Shown: positions 45,442 to 54,270, counted from the stretch's first letter. The stretch: 64,000 bases of DNA from Haloglomus halophilum (GCF_024298885.1 NZ_CP101166.1:3037149-3101148); one strand, 5' to 3'. Numbers and translations: made by a program. The notes: a model not told the origin generated them from the letters alone.

Positions 45442-46169
45442 TGGTCTCCCCCCTGGCGCCCGTCACGGTTCCGGGCTCGGGTGAGAGGCGAGTCGACGGA
45501 TTGCTCGGCGACGGTCTGCTCGAAGGACTCCTTGTCGGCCCGCAGCTCGGCCTCCACGTCGGCCGGCAGCCGCTCGTGGCGGGCCCGCCGGCGCCGGAAG
45601 TACAGGTCGAAGATGACGCCGGCACCGACGCCCGCGACCGTCGAGTAGACGAACTCCAGCATCACGTTCCGCTCGATGACGTGCTCGTCGAGCCCCGGCT
45701 TCAGGAGGAACGTCGTTCCGAGCAGCGTATCGACGCCGAACCGGACGACCGCCCAGACGCCCGCCGCGGCCATCGTCGCGATGGCGACGAAGACGACGGC
45801 GAATGCAGCGTTCATCTCGACCGGCGTGAAGACGTGGAGGTTGACGGCGACGATGAGCGCGACCGCCGCGACCGCGAGGTACGTCGCCAGCGCGCCCGTC
45901 CCGATACCCGCGAGGATGGTGAACGGTCTGGCGAGCAGCGGCAGCGCCGCCAGCGCCAGGACCTCCCACGGCAGCATCGCCAGCGGGTTCTTGAACCGGA
46001 CGGGTGGCTGCAGCGCGAGTATCGCAACCGACGCGGCGAAGGCTGCCCACGCCAACTCGCCGATAACGGCGTTCCCGACCGCGACCAGCAGGACGAATCC
46101 GACGAGCGCCCACGCGAGCAACGCGTTCAGGCGTTCGTCCTCGACGAACCGGTCCAGCTCTGTAGCCAT
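45438..46169 (-). CDS. Multi-pass membrane protein, partner of the YjdF-like protein
   Basis: This 243-residue protein has six or seven membrane segments and a charged C-terminal tail (RRRRARHERLPADVEAELRA). The middle (NLHVFTPVEMNAAFAVVF and FEFVY-like end VMLEFVYSTVAGVGAG) resembles the DUF2238 fold distantly. It is therefore perhaps a diverged relative of its downstream partner. Start ATG 46169 (MATELDRFVEDERLN); the region further upstream is not membrane-like. Function unknown. Confidence 0.8.
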   Translation of the reverse strand: MATELDRFVEDERLNALLAWALVGFVLLVAVGNAVIGELAWAAFAASVAILALQPPVRFKNPLAMLPWEVLALAALPLLARPFTILAGIGTGALATYLAVAAVALIVAVNLHVFTPVEMNAAFAVVFVAIATMAAAGVWAVVRFGVDTLLGTTFLLKPGLDEHVIERNVMLEFVYSTVAGVGAGVIFDLYFRRRRARHERLPADVEAELRADKESFEQTVAEQSVDSPLTRARNRDGRQGGDQ

Positions 46170-46301
46170 CAGCGGTACTCCGCCCCGAGCGCACAAAGCG
46201 TTCGGGGGAACCGGCCGGGCGGCGTTCGGATGGTCGACTGGAACGGACCGGGAGCGATTCACCGTCCGGAGTCACGGAGTGGCGTCTCTCTCGGAACCCT
46301 C

Positions 46302-46403
46302 TGTGTATCCCCCAGCTGCTGGTGCATCCCCTAGAGCCGCCTGCGTGCATCCCCCAGAGCTGTCGGTGCATCCCCTAGAGCCGCCTGCGTGCATCCCCCT
46401 GCG
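46302..46403. repeat. Tandem repeat, units of about 22 bases, 4-5 copies
   Basis: Units start GTGCATCCCC and alternate two forms (…TAGAGCCGCCTGC and …CAGAGCTGTCG). The two 44-base double units at 46321 and 46365 share 34 identical bases. It lies just outside the 3' end of the lipoprotein gene at 46411 and upstream of the membrane-protein pair. Confidence 0.9.
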
Positions 46404-46410
46404 CCCCCCG

Positions 46411-46953
46411 TCACGACTGGCAGTACGCGCCGTCGATCAGCGCACCGTTACAGTTGATCGAGACCTCGGCGCGAGCAACGTCGGCTACATCGCCCTCGAC
46501 GGAGTGGCTGACGTTGATCGTGCCCGAGTCCCCCGGCGCGACCTCGTCGCCCTTGGCGTACCCCCTGCTGCCCTGAATCGTGTCCCCTTCGCTGTCGTAC
46601 AACGACATCTCGTAGTTGTACTCCGAGAGGTCCGTGGTCTGGTCTCCCGTGTTGCGGACCGTGGTGAACATGAGGATCTTGTTGCTGTTCCCTCCCTGTC
46701 GTTCGAGGTCGACTATCTCGAGTCCCTCGACTGCACTTTCCCCGGTCGCTGTGAGCCCACTTCCCTGGCCGGTGGTGTCGGACGGGGACGCCCCCGTCTG
46801 GCTATCCGTCGTCTCGTCGCTGCCGTCCCCGGAGTCGTCGGGACCGCCATCGTCGGTCGTCCCGTCTCCGCCACTCGAACAGCCGGCGAGACCGACCACG
46901 AGACCGGTCCCGAGACACGCCAGCACCCGGCGCCTGGGACTCTCCTCGGTCAC
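46411..46953 (-). CDS. Lipoprotein with FxLYD-like beta domain
   Basis: This 180-residue lipoprotein starts with GTG 46953. A basic N-terminus (EESPRRRVLACLG) and hydrophobic stretch end in the lipobox LAGC, and a Ser/Asp/Gly linker follows. The beta domain reads FTTVRNTGDQTTDLSEYNYE, like FxLYD/DUF4352-type extracellular domains that bind ligands or solutes. The twin-Arg in PRRRVL suggests Tat export, common for haloarchaeal lipoproteins. Cys in INCNGALIDGAYCQS may form a disulfide. Substrate unknown. Confidence 0.85.
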   Translation of the reverse strand: MTEESPRRRVLACLGTGLVVGLAGCSSGGDGTTDDGGPDDSGDGSDETTDSQTGASPSDTTGQGSGLTATGESAVEGLEIVDLERQGGNSNKILMFTTVRNTGDQTTDLSEYNYEMSLYDSEGDTIQGSRGYAKGDEVAPGDSGTINVSHSVEGDVADVARAEVSINCNGALIDGAYCQS

Positions 46954-47105
46954 ACTGCACCACCCACGGTGCCGGTCGTCGGCTGCTGTCGGGTCGATGC
47001 TCCTCTCACAGACCGGTTCCGCGACTTTGGTCGCATGCCCTGTCACCTAACGCCGGGACAGGCGAGATATTACTACTGGCTGGAGATCTGCTCACGACAT
47101 GAGCA

Positions 47106-47113
47106 AATAAAAG
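47106..47113 (+). promoter_or_regulatory. TATA box for the 47139 regulator
   Basis: AATAAAAG is centred about 29 bases before ATG 47139. Confidence 0.6.
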
Positions 47114-47138
47114 GCCGACCCATCGTGTAGGCACGAGT

Positions 47139-47927
47139 ATGTCGTCGGATTCGGACGTCGAAGCGGTACTCGACCTCGTCGCGAAGCGGATCGACGTTCT
47201 CAGGCTTCTGGACGGTGAGCGCGTACGGAAGCGGACGATAGCGGAGGAACTCGACTACTCCCGATCGACGGTCAACCGAACGATTACGGCGCTCACGGAT
47301 GCGGGACTGGTCGACGACGCTCCAGGCGGCTGTCAGGCGACCGTCGTCGGTTCGCTCCTGGCCGAGCAGTACGATGCGTACGTACGAGGGGTTGCCGACG
47401 TCCTGACGCATCGGCAGTTGCTCGCCTCGTTCCCGCTGGACGCGGAGTTCTCCCCGAAGGTACTGGCGGACGCAGAGGTGAGTGTGCCCAGGGGTTCGAG
47501 CCCGTACGAGCCCTACCATGCCATCGAGGCACTGCTGGAGCGCGCCAGCGGGCAGGTGCGAGTGTACGTACCGACGTTCACGAACCCGCGTGGTATCGAA
47601 CTGGCGACGCGGCTCTCGGCGGAATTCGACGTCGAGATCATCTTCGACCGGGAACTGGTCAGGGAACTGCGCTCCGATATCCCCGACGAGGTCGAGACGC
47701 TGTCACAACTGGAGAAGTTCACGGGCTACGAGACGACGGACGGGCCCGACTACTCACTCATCGTTGTCGACACCGAATCGGGAGCGGAAGGTGCTGTCAT
47801 CGTTCACTCCACGGAGCGGGAACTCCTCGGATGTATCGTGACTGGAGCCCCAGACGCCACCCGCTGGCTGGAACAACGGTACTCGGACATCCGAGCCGAA
47901 AGCGAGCGTCTGGATACGCTTCCCTGA
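47139..47927 (+). CDS. Winged-HTH regulator with DUF1724-like output domain
   Basis: This 262-residue protein has an N-terminal winged HTH (about residues 10-70; RKRTIAEELDYSRSTVNRTI is the recognition region). A C-terminal alpha/beta domain (about 120-255) is typical of archaeal transcription factors with a methanogen-type output domain (DUF1724-like). It probably binds DNA as a dimer and senses a small ligand. Convergent with the hydrolase gene. No regulatory target can be named. Confidence 0.88.
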   Translation: MSSDSDVEAVLDLVAKRIDVLRLLDGERVRKRTIAEELDYSRSTVNRTITALTDAGLVDDAPGGCQATVVGSLLAEQYDAYVRGVADVLTHRQLLASFPLDAEFSPKVLADAEVSVPRGSSPYEPYHAIEALLERASGQVRVYVPTFTNPRGIELATRLSAEFDVEIIFDRELVRELRSDIPDEVETLSQLEKFTGYETTDGPDYSLIVVDTESGAEGAVIVHSTERELLGCIVTGAPDATRWLEQRYSDIRAESERLDTLP

Positions 47928-48018
47928 ACTCGTCTCTGCTCGTCGTCCACCGGCTGCCCGAGGACTGCCTGTTCCCGACGCTGCATCGTTGGCAGTCGGG
48001 GGCGTCCATCCAGTTGCC

Positions 48019-48987
48019 TCAACCCAGCAGCAGGTAGCCCGCCGTGTACGCGACGGCTGCGAGCGTGACGGCCGCGAGCCCCGAGAGCGCCGCCCGCTCG
48101 ACCCCGTGCCAGCGGTCCGGAGCGGTACGGACCTCCCGGACTGCCGAGGCGGCCGTCACGAGGAGGCCGATCCCGAGCAGCGGGAAGACGAAGTGGTAGG
48201 AGACATCGAGCGTCGGCGCCGGGACGAGGGCGGCCGCGCCGGCGTACCCCAGGCCGAGGCCGGCCCGGCGGTCGATGCGCGCGGCGAGCGCCCCCGGCGC
48301 GGGCCAGGTCGGGAGCGCGTCGTCGCGGAGCCACACCAGCACGAGCGCTGCGAGCCAGGCGGTCCCGAGTTCGACGAACAGGGCTCCGAGGAGATGTAGC
48401 GTCGGGTCCGGCGAGAGCACGACGCGCTCGGTGAGGAGGGTCACGTCGAACGGGTAGGCCAGCGCGGGCGGCTCGCCGGTGAACAGGTCGCCGAACGGGT
48501 GCGTGAGCGTTCCGACCGCCGCCGCGGCCGCGATGGCGAGCGGTGTGTGACGGAGGCGGACCCGCCCGACCCGGGCGAGGCCGAACACGGCCACGCCGAA
48601 CGCGGCCAGCACGACCGCCCCCAGCGCCCCGGAGACGAGGAACGCGACGGCGACGAGCCCCGCGACCCCGAAGGTCGCGCCGAGGCGCCCCCGTCGGGTG
48701 CCGGTCGCCCAGGCGCCGGCGGCGAGGCTCGCGACGGCGGCGACGACCAGCGAGTGGGTCACCGCGCGGTGGACCTCGTTGCCGGCCATCCAGAAGCCCG
48801 CCGCGGCGTCGAGCGGGCCACTCGCCCCGAGGACCCCGACGGGGGCGTAGAGGATGTCGACATCGGGCGCGAGGCCGAACGCGCCCGCGAGCAGGCCAAG
48901 CGAGAGCGCACGCTCGGCCGACCAGCCGCGTGCGCGTGCGAGCGCCGCGACCAGCGCGAACGCCAGCAGTCCGTGGCCCACGAACAT
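48019..48987 (-). CDS. Metal-dependent hydrolase, YdjM/LexA-binding type membrane protein
   Basis: This 322-residue inner-membrane protein of the YdjM-like metal-dependent hydrolase family has N-terminal MFVGHGLLAFALVAAL with the first His and GLAPDVDILYAP. NEVHRAVTHSLVVAAV gives the paired His ligands, and TLTHPFGDLFTGEPP is the last conserved motif. The rest is hydrophobic helices. The family's substrate is unknown; bacterial homologues are LexA-regulated. ATG 48987 begins the conserved His motif. A gap of about 75 bases separates it from the archease. Confidence 0.88.
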   Translation of the reverse strand: MFVGHGLLAFALVAALARARGWSAERALSLGLLAGAFGLAPDVDILYAPVGVLGASGPLDAAAGFWMAGNEVHRAVTHSLVVAAVASLAAGAWATGTRRGRLGATFGVAGLVAVAFLVSGALGAVVLAAFGVAVFGLARVGRVRLRHTPLAIAAAAAVGTLTHPFGDLFTGEPPALAYPFDVTLLTERVVLSPDPTLHLLGALFVELGTAWLAALVLVWLRDDALPTWPAPGALAARIDRRAGLGLGYAGAAALVPAPTLDVSYHFVFPLLGIGLLVTAASAVREVRTAPDRWHGVERAALSGLAAVTLAAVAYTAGYLLLG

Positions 48988-49061
48988 CACCCGGGGTACG
49001 TCGCGGGAGCGAATAAGCGACGCGGCCGCCGCGGCTCGCCTCCACGTTCGCCACCGGCCCC

Positions 49062-49472
49062 TCAGACGTCCAGCACGACGTACGCCTCGTAGCCGTCGGC
49101 GGTCCGCTCGACCCGCATGTCCGAGTAGGTGACCGCCTTCACCTCGCGGGCACTCACGCGGTCGAGCGGCACGCCGCGGAACGACCCACGCAGGACCCAC
49201 TTGCCGCGCTTGAAGAACACCTCGCAGGCGTTGTCGACGGGCAGGACGTGCTCGATGTCGCGCTGGTAGATGAGGTCGTCCAGGTAGTCGAACAGGAGCG
49301 ACTCCTTGCCCTCGCTGTGGACGCCGACGGGGTACTGCTCGCCGCCGGCCGGTACCTCGTCGCACATCGCGGCGGCGAGCCCGTCGGCGACCGCGGCGAA
49401 CGTCTCACCCAGGCTCTCGCCCTCGGCCGCCACCGCCACGTCGGCGGTGTGGTCGCGGAGTTCGAAGCTCAC
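49062..49472 (-). CDS. Archease
   Basis: Archease helps RtcB (tRNA-splicing ligase) activate guanylate transfer and turnover, and it binds nucleic acids and metal. The sequence MSFELRDHTADVAVAAEGES carries the conserved Asp-His-Thr-Ala-Asp metal motif, and LLFDYLDDLIYQRDIE follows. AREVKAVTYSDMRVERT is the second signature. Start GTG 49472 overlaps the stop of the upstream DUF502 gene. The 136-residue length is usual. RtcB itself is not in this window. Confidence 0.94.
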   Translation of the reverse strand: MSFELRDHTADVAVAAEGESLGETFAAVADGLAAAMCDEVPAGGEQYPVGVHSEGKESLLFDYLDDLIYQRDIEHVLPVDNACEVFFKRGKWVLRGSFRGVPLDRVSAREVKAVTYSDMRVERTADGYEAYVVLDV

Positions 49473-50734
49473 GGGTCCTCCTCGTCGGTCCACTCGTCGC
49501 TGTCGGTCGGGAACACCTCGTCGCTCTCGCTTTCGCTCTCACCACCGTCGGCGTCCCCGTCGGTGCCACCTTCGGTCGTCTCCTCTCCCCCGGTGTCTCC
49601 TTCGGTCGTCTTCCCCTCGCCGGCGTCACCTCCGTTCCGGTCGCCGCTCCCGCCGGGGTCGTCGCCGGCGTCCCTGTCGTCGGCGATATCGTCGGGTACG
49701 TCGGCACTCCCCGCGCTGTCACCCCGGCGGTGCCCGGCCCGTTCGGCCGGCGGCTGGGGGGTCGTTCCACGGGTCCGCTCGTCGGCGCGGCTAGCCTCCG
49801 CCGGGGTCCCGGCGGTGTCACCGATGGAGCCCTCGCCACGCTCCAGGTCGGCGGGCGTACTCGCGTCGCTGCCGGCGCCCTCCGTGCGTCGCTCGATCTT
49901 GTCCGGCGTATCGGAGAACTCCGGGGCCACGTCGCGCTCGTACTGGGCCTGCTTGTCCCGGCTGGCGTCGACGGAGCCGGTGGATTCGGGCTGGCTGCCG
50001 TCCTCGACCCGGCGGAGACGGCCCAGTTCCTCGAGTTGCTCCTCGCTCAGGCCCCGCATCGTCGGGCTGGTCTCGCCGATGGCGACCCCGCTGGTGACGA
50101 TGCTGCGGATCCCCTCCTCGACGGTCATGTCCGTGTCCACGACCCGGTCGGTGGAGACGTGGATGACGAACCCACCCATGACGGGGTTGGGGGCCATCGG
50201 CATGAACAGGGTTATCATCTCGTCGTGGCCCGTATCCGATTCCAGCGTCGCGGGCGTGTCGGCGGTCTTGAACGCGACCGTGTACGACCCCTCGACGGGG
50301 TACTGGACCAGCTTCACGTCCTGGAACGACTCCGTGTCCGAGTCGAGCAGGAGCTCGGACATCTCGTTGAAGCTGGTGTAGACGGAACCGATTCCCGGGA
50401 TGGACTCCATGAAGTGGTCGAACCGGTTGCCGATGGAGGAGCCGCCCTCGGTGAACTCCGCGAGGAATCCGACGACCAGCATCACGACCAGCAGTACCAC
50501 GACCGTGATGGCCCGCACGATGTTCTCGTTGTTGAAGGGGAGTTGCGAGACGGCCGTCTGCGAGATGGGGCTCAGGGCGTTCGAGAGGAAGTTGACGACG
50601 AAGCTGAGGACCAGTAGCGTGACGGCCAGCGGGAGGATGATGGCCGCGCCGGTGACGAGTGACTTCCGGAGCACCTCCTTCGGAGACTGCCGCCGCCCGA
50701 CGATCTCTGCGTCGTCGGGGTCGAGCGCGCTCAT
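49469..50734 (-). CDS. DUF502 membrane protein with long acidic tail
   Basis: This 421-residue protein has a DUF502 N-terminal domain (about 1-220) with two membrane helices (SLVTGAAIILPLAVTLLVLS and AITVVVLLVVMLVVGFLAEF). The soluble core, GIGSVYTSFNEMSELLLDS and MPMAPNPVMGGFVIHV, is typical of the family. From about residue 230 the chain is a long acidic, Gly/Asp/Glu/Ser-rich disordered tail of about 190 residues, much longer than the usual DUF502 protein (about 200-220). Its stop overlaps the archease start. DUF502 function is unknown. Confidence 0.87.
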   Translation of the reverse strand: MSALDPDDAEIVGRRQSPKEVLRKSLVTGAAIILPLAVTLLVLSFVVNFLSNALSPISQTAVSQLPFNNENIVRAITVVVLLVVMLVVGFLAEFTEGGSSIGNRFDHFMESIPGIGSVYTSFNEMSELLLDSDTESFQDVKLVQYPVEGSYTVAFKTADTPATLESDTGHDEMITLFMPMAPNPVMGGFVIHVSTDRVVDTDMTVEEGIRSIVTSGVAIGETSPTMRGLSEEQLEELGRLRRVEDGSQPESTGSVDASRDKQAQYERDVAPEFSDTPDKIERRTEGAGSDASTPADLERGEGSIGDTAGTPAEASRADERTRGTTPQPPAERAGHRRGDSAGSADVPDDIADDRDAGDDPGGSGDRNGGDAGEGKTTEGDTGGEETTEGGTDGDADGGESESESDEVFPTDSDEWTDEEDP

Positions 50735-50868
50735 TGCTGCCGACTGCGTGGCCACGCACCTAAGGGGTTGTGGCCCGGGGCGCTCGCCGCCCGTCGTGGC
50801 CGTTGGGCGGCGCCCTAGCCGGACCGCCCGCGGGCGGTGGCCCCGGGCGGCGCGTGTTGGCGGTGGAA

Positions 50869-50876
50869 TTATATCC
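50869..50876 (+). promoter_or_regulatory. TATA box for the GNAT gene
   Basis: TTATATCC is centred about 28 bases before GTG 50901 and too close to ATG 50889, so it decides the start. Confidence 0.6.
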
Positions 50877-50900
50877 GGTCGAGAACCTATGGAAGTGGTA

Positions 50901-51383
50901 GTGAGCGTCAATATCGAGCTCCGTGTCGTCGGCCCTGGCAAGGACGACCTCTCGGGGGACGCGTGGGAGCTGAAAGAGCGCATCCGCGCTCGACACGGCG
51001 TGCTCAAACAGCGCCGGGGGTTCTTCGTCGACGCCTACCGTCGCTCGACGGTGTACGCCCTCATCGCGTCCGGGCCGGACGAGGAACTCGTCGGGTTCGC
51101 CGCGACCCGTCGCGATGGCTACGTCCTCTTCCTCGCCGTCGACCCGGACTGGCAGGGCGAGGGGTTCGGCGAACAGCTCGTCGCCGCCGTCGCCGACGAC
51201 CACTCCTCGGTGACCTGCCACGCACGGACGACCAACCAGGGGGCCATCGACTTCTACCAGCACGTCGGCTTCGAGATCGAGCGCCGCGTCGACAACTACT
51301 ACGAGGACCGCGGCGACGCCTACTACCTCCGGCTGGGTGACGGCGGGCTGACCGAGCGCCTGTCGAATCTGGTCCGGCGGTAG
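50901..51383 (+). CDS. GNAT N-acetyltransferase
   Basis: This 160-residue acetyltransferase starts VNIELRVVGPGKDD after the initiator (GTG 50901, chosen by promoter spacing over ATG 50889). The core is FLAVDPDWQGEGFGEQLV, with the acetyl-CoA loop Q-G-E-G-F-G. SSVTCHARTTNQGAIDFYQ and the C-terminal strand IERRVDNYYEDRGDAYYLRL follow. It is probably a cytoplasmic protein or small-molecule acetyltransferase, and haloarchaeal relatives look RimI-like. It is divergent from the DUF502 gene. Confidence 0.9.
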   Translation: MSVNIELRVVGPGKDDLSGDAWELKERIRARHGVLKQRRGFFVDAYRRSTVYALIASGPDEELVGFAATRRDGYVLFLAVDPDWQGEGFGEQLVAAVADDHSSVTCHARTTNQGAIDFYQHVGFEIERRVDNYYEDRGDAYYLRLGDGGLTERLSNLVRR

Positions 51384-51878
51384 GCTGTGGATAGTTCTCG
51401 AATGAGCTGCATATTTCTATAAATCTACGAACAATATATCCATATCTATCATATATGGGGTATCGGGGACACACCGTCGCTTGAGGGCTGGGGACCCGAC
51501 GCCGTCTCGGTCGCGCTACGCGACCCTCACCCGGTTACACCGACGGGCCGCGGTACTCGTAGTACGTGATGCCGGTCGCGCAGTACCCACAGCAGTAGTT
51601 GTCGGATGGGCATCCGGGATGCCGGCCCGAGAGGGTGCGGGGGTGCGAGCGCTCGACGTTCCGGAGGAACGTCTTCGCGAGGTCGTGATAGCGGTTACAC
51701 TCCCTCCAGAAGGTCGAGACAGCAGCCGTCATCGGGAGAGACGAGCGGAGGTGGTGGCATAGCCTTTCTGTGGGCATGCCATACCCTCACACCTGTCCTG
51801 GGCATCGGTGGCGACACCGGATAGCTAGCCCCGCCCACCGCCGGGTGGCCCTCTGGGATTTCCCCGCGATGACAGCCC
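51384..51878. other. Mostly gene-free stretch with one possible small ORF
   Basis: It contains an AT-rich stretch (about 51395-51470) and, on the minus strand, a Cys-rich 65-residue frame listed separately. No RNA gene or terminator is evident. Confidence 0.55.
51535..51732 (-). CDS. Possible small Cys-rich protein (doubtful)
   Basis: A 65-residue frame from ATG 51732 has a protein-like composition, with aromatic residues and a Cys cluster near the end (CPSDNYCCGYC), and is not obviously a shadow of another gene. The upstream ATG at 51777 gives 80 residues. Against it: there is no recognisable family, the frame sits in a gene-poor stretch, and codon use is less GC-rich at third positions than its neighbours. 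It may be a small zinc-binding protein, a remnant or chance. Confidence 0.3.
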   Translation of the reverse strand: MTAAVSTFWRECNRYHDLAKTFLRNVERSHPRTLSGRHPGCPSDNYCCGYCATGITYYEYRGPSV

Positions 51879-53126
51879 CTACCCGTCGAAACGGGTGATG
51901 TGCTCGACCTCCTCGGAGGCCACGTCGTCGGGGTCCAGCGCCGCCCGCGCGATGGAGCGCTTGTGGACCTCGTCGGCGCCGTCGATGATGCGGAAGCAGC
52001 GGACGTTCTCGTAGAAATCAGCGAGCGGGAGGTCCTTCCCGATGCCGTTGCCGCCACAGACCTGCACGCAGTCGTCGATGACATCCTGGACGACGCCGGC
52101 GGCGAAGGTCTTCGTCATCGCGACCTCCGTGCGGGCCTGCTCGCCGGCGGCGATCTGCCGGGCGGCGTGGCGCACCATCGTCCGGACAGCGTGGAGGCGG
52201 GTCTCGGCCTCCGCGATATCGAAGCGGAGCGCCTGCTTCTCGGCCAGCGGCTCGCCGAACGCCTCGCGCTCGTGCATGTACGCCTTGGCCACGTCGAGCG
52301 AGCGGTCGGCCATCCCGACGAAGCGCATGCAGTGGGTGAGGCGGGCGGGACCGAGTCGCTGCTGGGCGATGGCGAAGCCCGCGTCCTTCGTCCCGAGCAG
52401 GTTCTCCTCCGGGACGCGGACCCCGTCGTACCGGATCTCGGAGTGAGCCATCCCCGCCTCGCCCATGTGGGGCACGTCTCGGACGAGTTCGACCCCGTCG
52501 GCGTCGGCGTCGACGATGAACAGCGAGACGCCCATGTAGGGGTGGGCCTCCTGGTTCGTCCGCGCGACGACGATGAGGAAGTCGGCGTCGCTCCCCTGCG
52601 TGGTCCACCATTTGTGGCCGTCGATGACCCACTCGTCGCCCTCTTTCTCGGCCGTGGTGCGGATGGCCTTCGGGTCCGACCCGGAGCCGTCCAGCGGTTC
52701 GGTCATCGAGAAGCCCGACGTTATCTCGGCGTTGGCCAGCGGCCGGAGGTACTTCTCCTTCTGGGCCTCCGTCCCGGCCTCGTCGAGGATGTGGATGTTG
52801 CCCTCGTCGGGCGCGGCGACGTGCATCGCGCGCATCGCGAGGATGGAGCGGCCGGCCTCCTCGAAGACTGGGAGCAGGTCGTCGAAGTCCATCCCGAGGC
52901 CGCCGTACGCCTCGGGAATCTGGGGGCCGTACACGTCGAGTTCGCGCGCGTCCTCGCGCAGGTCGTCGATGAGCGATTCGGCCTCGTCCTGCCGGTCGGC
53001 GGGGCTGCGCTCGTCGCGCCCGCCGAAGAGCGCGCGCTCCTCGGGCAACACGACCTCGTCCACGAACTCGCGGGTGCGTGCGGCGACCTCGCGGCCCCGC
53101 TCGGAGTCGTCGTATGGGATATCCAT
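51879..53126 (-). CDS. Acyl-CoA dehydrogenase of the ACAD10/11-like branch
   Basis: This 415-residue FAD enzyme has the acyl-CoA dehydrogenase fold (TSGFSMTEPLDGSGSDPKAI for the flavin/substrate face, KWWTTQGSDADFLIVV). The C-terminal half reads RLGPARLTHCMRF and ends RIIDGADEVHKRSIA, which I recall as the ACAD10/11 pattern. There an Asp (IDGADE) stands where ordinary members have the catalytic Glu of Y-E-G-T. ACAD10/11 relatives eliminate phosphate from 4-phosphoacyl-CoA. Divergent from an APH-type kinase, as expected for that pathway. Substrate inferred. Confidence 0.93.
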   Translation of the reverse strand: MDIPYDDSERGREVAARTREFVDEVVLPEERALFGGRDERSPADRQDEAESLIDDLREDARELDVYGPQIPEAYGGLGMDFDDLLPVFEEAGRSILAMRAMHVAAPDEGNIHILDEAGTEAQKEKYLRPLANAEITSGFSMTEPLDGSGSDPKAIRTTAEKEGDEWVIDGHKWWTTQGSDADFLIVVARTNQEAHPYMGVSLFIVDADADGVELVRDVPHMGEAGMAHSEIRYDGVRVPEENLLGTKDAGFAIAQQRLGPARLTHCMRFVGMADRSLDVAKAYMHEREAFGEPLAEKQALRFDIAEAETRLHAVRTMVRHAARQIAAGEQARTEVAMTKTFAAGVVQDVIDDCVQVCGGNGIGKDLPLADFYENVRCFRIIDGADEVHKRSIARAALDPDDVASEEVEHITRFDG

Positions 53127-53178
53127 ACCACTCCGAACGCCGCACCCGGGTTAACGATGGTGTCGCTAAAGAGCGGGG

Positions 53179-53186
53179 CTTTTACC
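53179..53186 (+). promoter_or_regulatory. TATA box for the APH kinase-ComB pair
   Basis: CTTTTACC is centred about 27 bases before ATG 53209, preferring it over the in-frame GTG at 53203. Confidence 0.6.
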
Positions 53187-53208
53187 GTCGGAAACTCGGT
53201 GGGTGTGT

Positions 53209-54270
53209 ATGGTAGCGACAGGCGACCTCGTCGACCCGGCCCGGCTGCGGGAGTTCCTCGCGGGCCATCTCGACACCGAGCCCGATGCCTTCGACGTGGA
53301 ACGACACGACCAGGGGTTCTCCAACGAGACGCTGTTCGTCGAGTACGGTGAGACGGATCTCGTCGTCCGGCGGCCGCCGCCGGGCGAGACCGCTGACACC
53401 GCACACGACGTCCTCCGGGAGTTCGAGGTCGTCGACGCCCTGCAGGACACGGACGTGCCGGTCCCGCGGACCGTCGCCGCGTCGGAGGACACGGACATCA
53501 TGGGCTGTCCGTTCTACGTGATGGAGCGGCTGCCGGGCGACGTGCTCCGGTTCAGCGAGCCCGACCGGTTCGCGAATCCGGACGCACGCCAGCGTGTGGG
53601 CGAGGAGATGGTCGACACCCTCGCGGCCATCCACACCGTCGACCACGAGGCCGTCGGGCTGGGCGATTTCGGCCGCCCGGAGGGGTTCACCGAGCGCCAG
53701 GTCGAGCGCTGGACCGACCAGATCGAGTGGGCGTTCGAGGAGACGACGAGTGAGCGCGAGGTGCCCGACCTCCGGCGCATCGGTGACTGGCTCGACGACA
53801 ATGCCCCGAGCGAGCACGAACACGCGCTCGTCCACGGCGACTACAAGCTCGACAACGTCATCTTCGGGCCGGCGGACGAGCCCGAGCTGACGGGCGTGCT
53901 GGACTGGGAGATGAGTACGCTGGGCGACCCGCTCTGTGACCTCGGGTGGCTCCTCTTCTTCTGGCTCGAATCCGGCGACTCGCTGCCGACCATCATGCAG
54001 ACCGTCGCGCCCGTCTTCCTCACGAACGACGACTACCCGAGCCGGCGCGACCTCGTGGACCGCTACGAGCAACAGACCGGCGTCGAGTTCACGAACCAGC
54101 GGTTCTACCGCGTGCTCGCGGTCTACAAGATGGCGGCGCTGGGCGAGATGTTCTACGCCCGCTACCTGATGGGCAACAGCGACAGCACGTTCTACGCGAT
54201 GATGGAGGACGGCGTCCCCGCGCTGGCCGAGCAGGGCGTCGCCATCATCGAGGGGGACCAGCCGCTGTGA
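53209..54270 (+). CDS. APH-type phosphotransferase, LvaA/ACAD10-11 kinase-like
   Basis: This 353-residue kinase-fold protein of the aminoglycoside/choline phosphotransferase family has the catalytic loop HGDYKLDNVIF (about residues 210-220). The metal motif is LDWEMSTLGDPLCDLGW (about 230-246), and FYVMERLPGDVLR lies in the N-lobe. The group includes LvaA and the kinase domain of ACAD10/11, which phosphorylate the 4-hydroxyl of hydroxyacyl-CoA before the partner dehydrogenase removes phosphate. Here kinase and dehydrogenase are separate genes placed divergently. It overlaps the ComB-like gene by four bases. Substrate is inferred from context. Confidence 0.92.
   Translation: MVATGDLVDPARLREFLAGHLDTEPDAFDVERHDQGFSNETLFVEYGETDLVVRRPPPGETADTAHDVLREFEVVDALQDTDVPVPRTVAASEDTDIMGCPFYVMERLPGDVLRFSEPDRFANPDARQRVGEEMVDTLAAIHTVDHEAVGLGDFGRPEGFTERQVERWTDQIEWAFEETTSEREVPDLRRIGDWLDDNAPSEHEHALVHGDYKLDNVIFGPADEPELTGVLDWEMSTLGDPLCDLGWLLFFWLESGDSLPTIMQTVAPVFLTNDDYPSRRDLVDRYEQQTGVEFTNQRFYRVLAVYKMAALGEMFYARYLMGNSDSTFYAMMEDGVPALAEQGVAIIEGDQPL

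Noticed and set aside
46302..46403. Tandem repeat considered as a CRISPR array
   Set aside because: Units are contiguous with no unique spacers and no cas genes are nearby.
45676..47130. 484-residue plus-strand frame
   Set aside because: Antisense to two real membrane/lipoprotein genes and crosses the tandem repeat; composition is that of a shadow frame.
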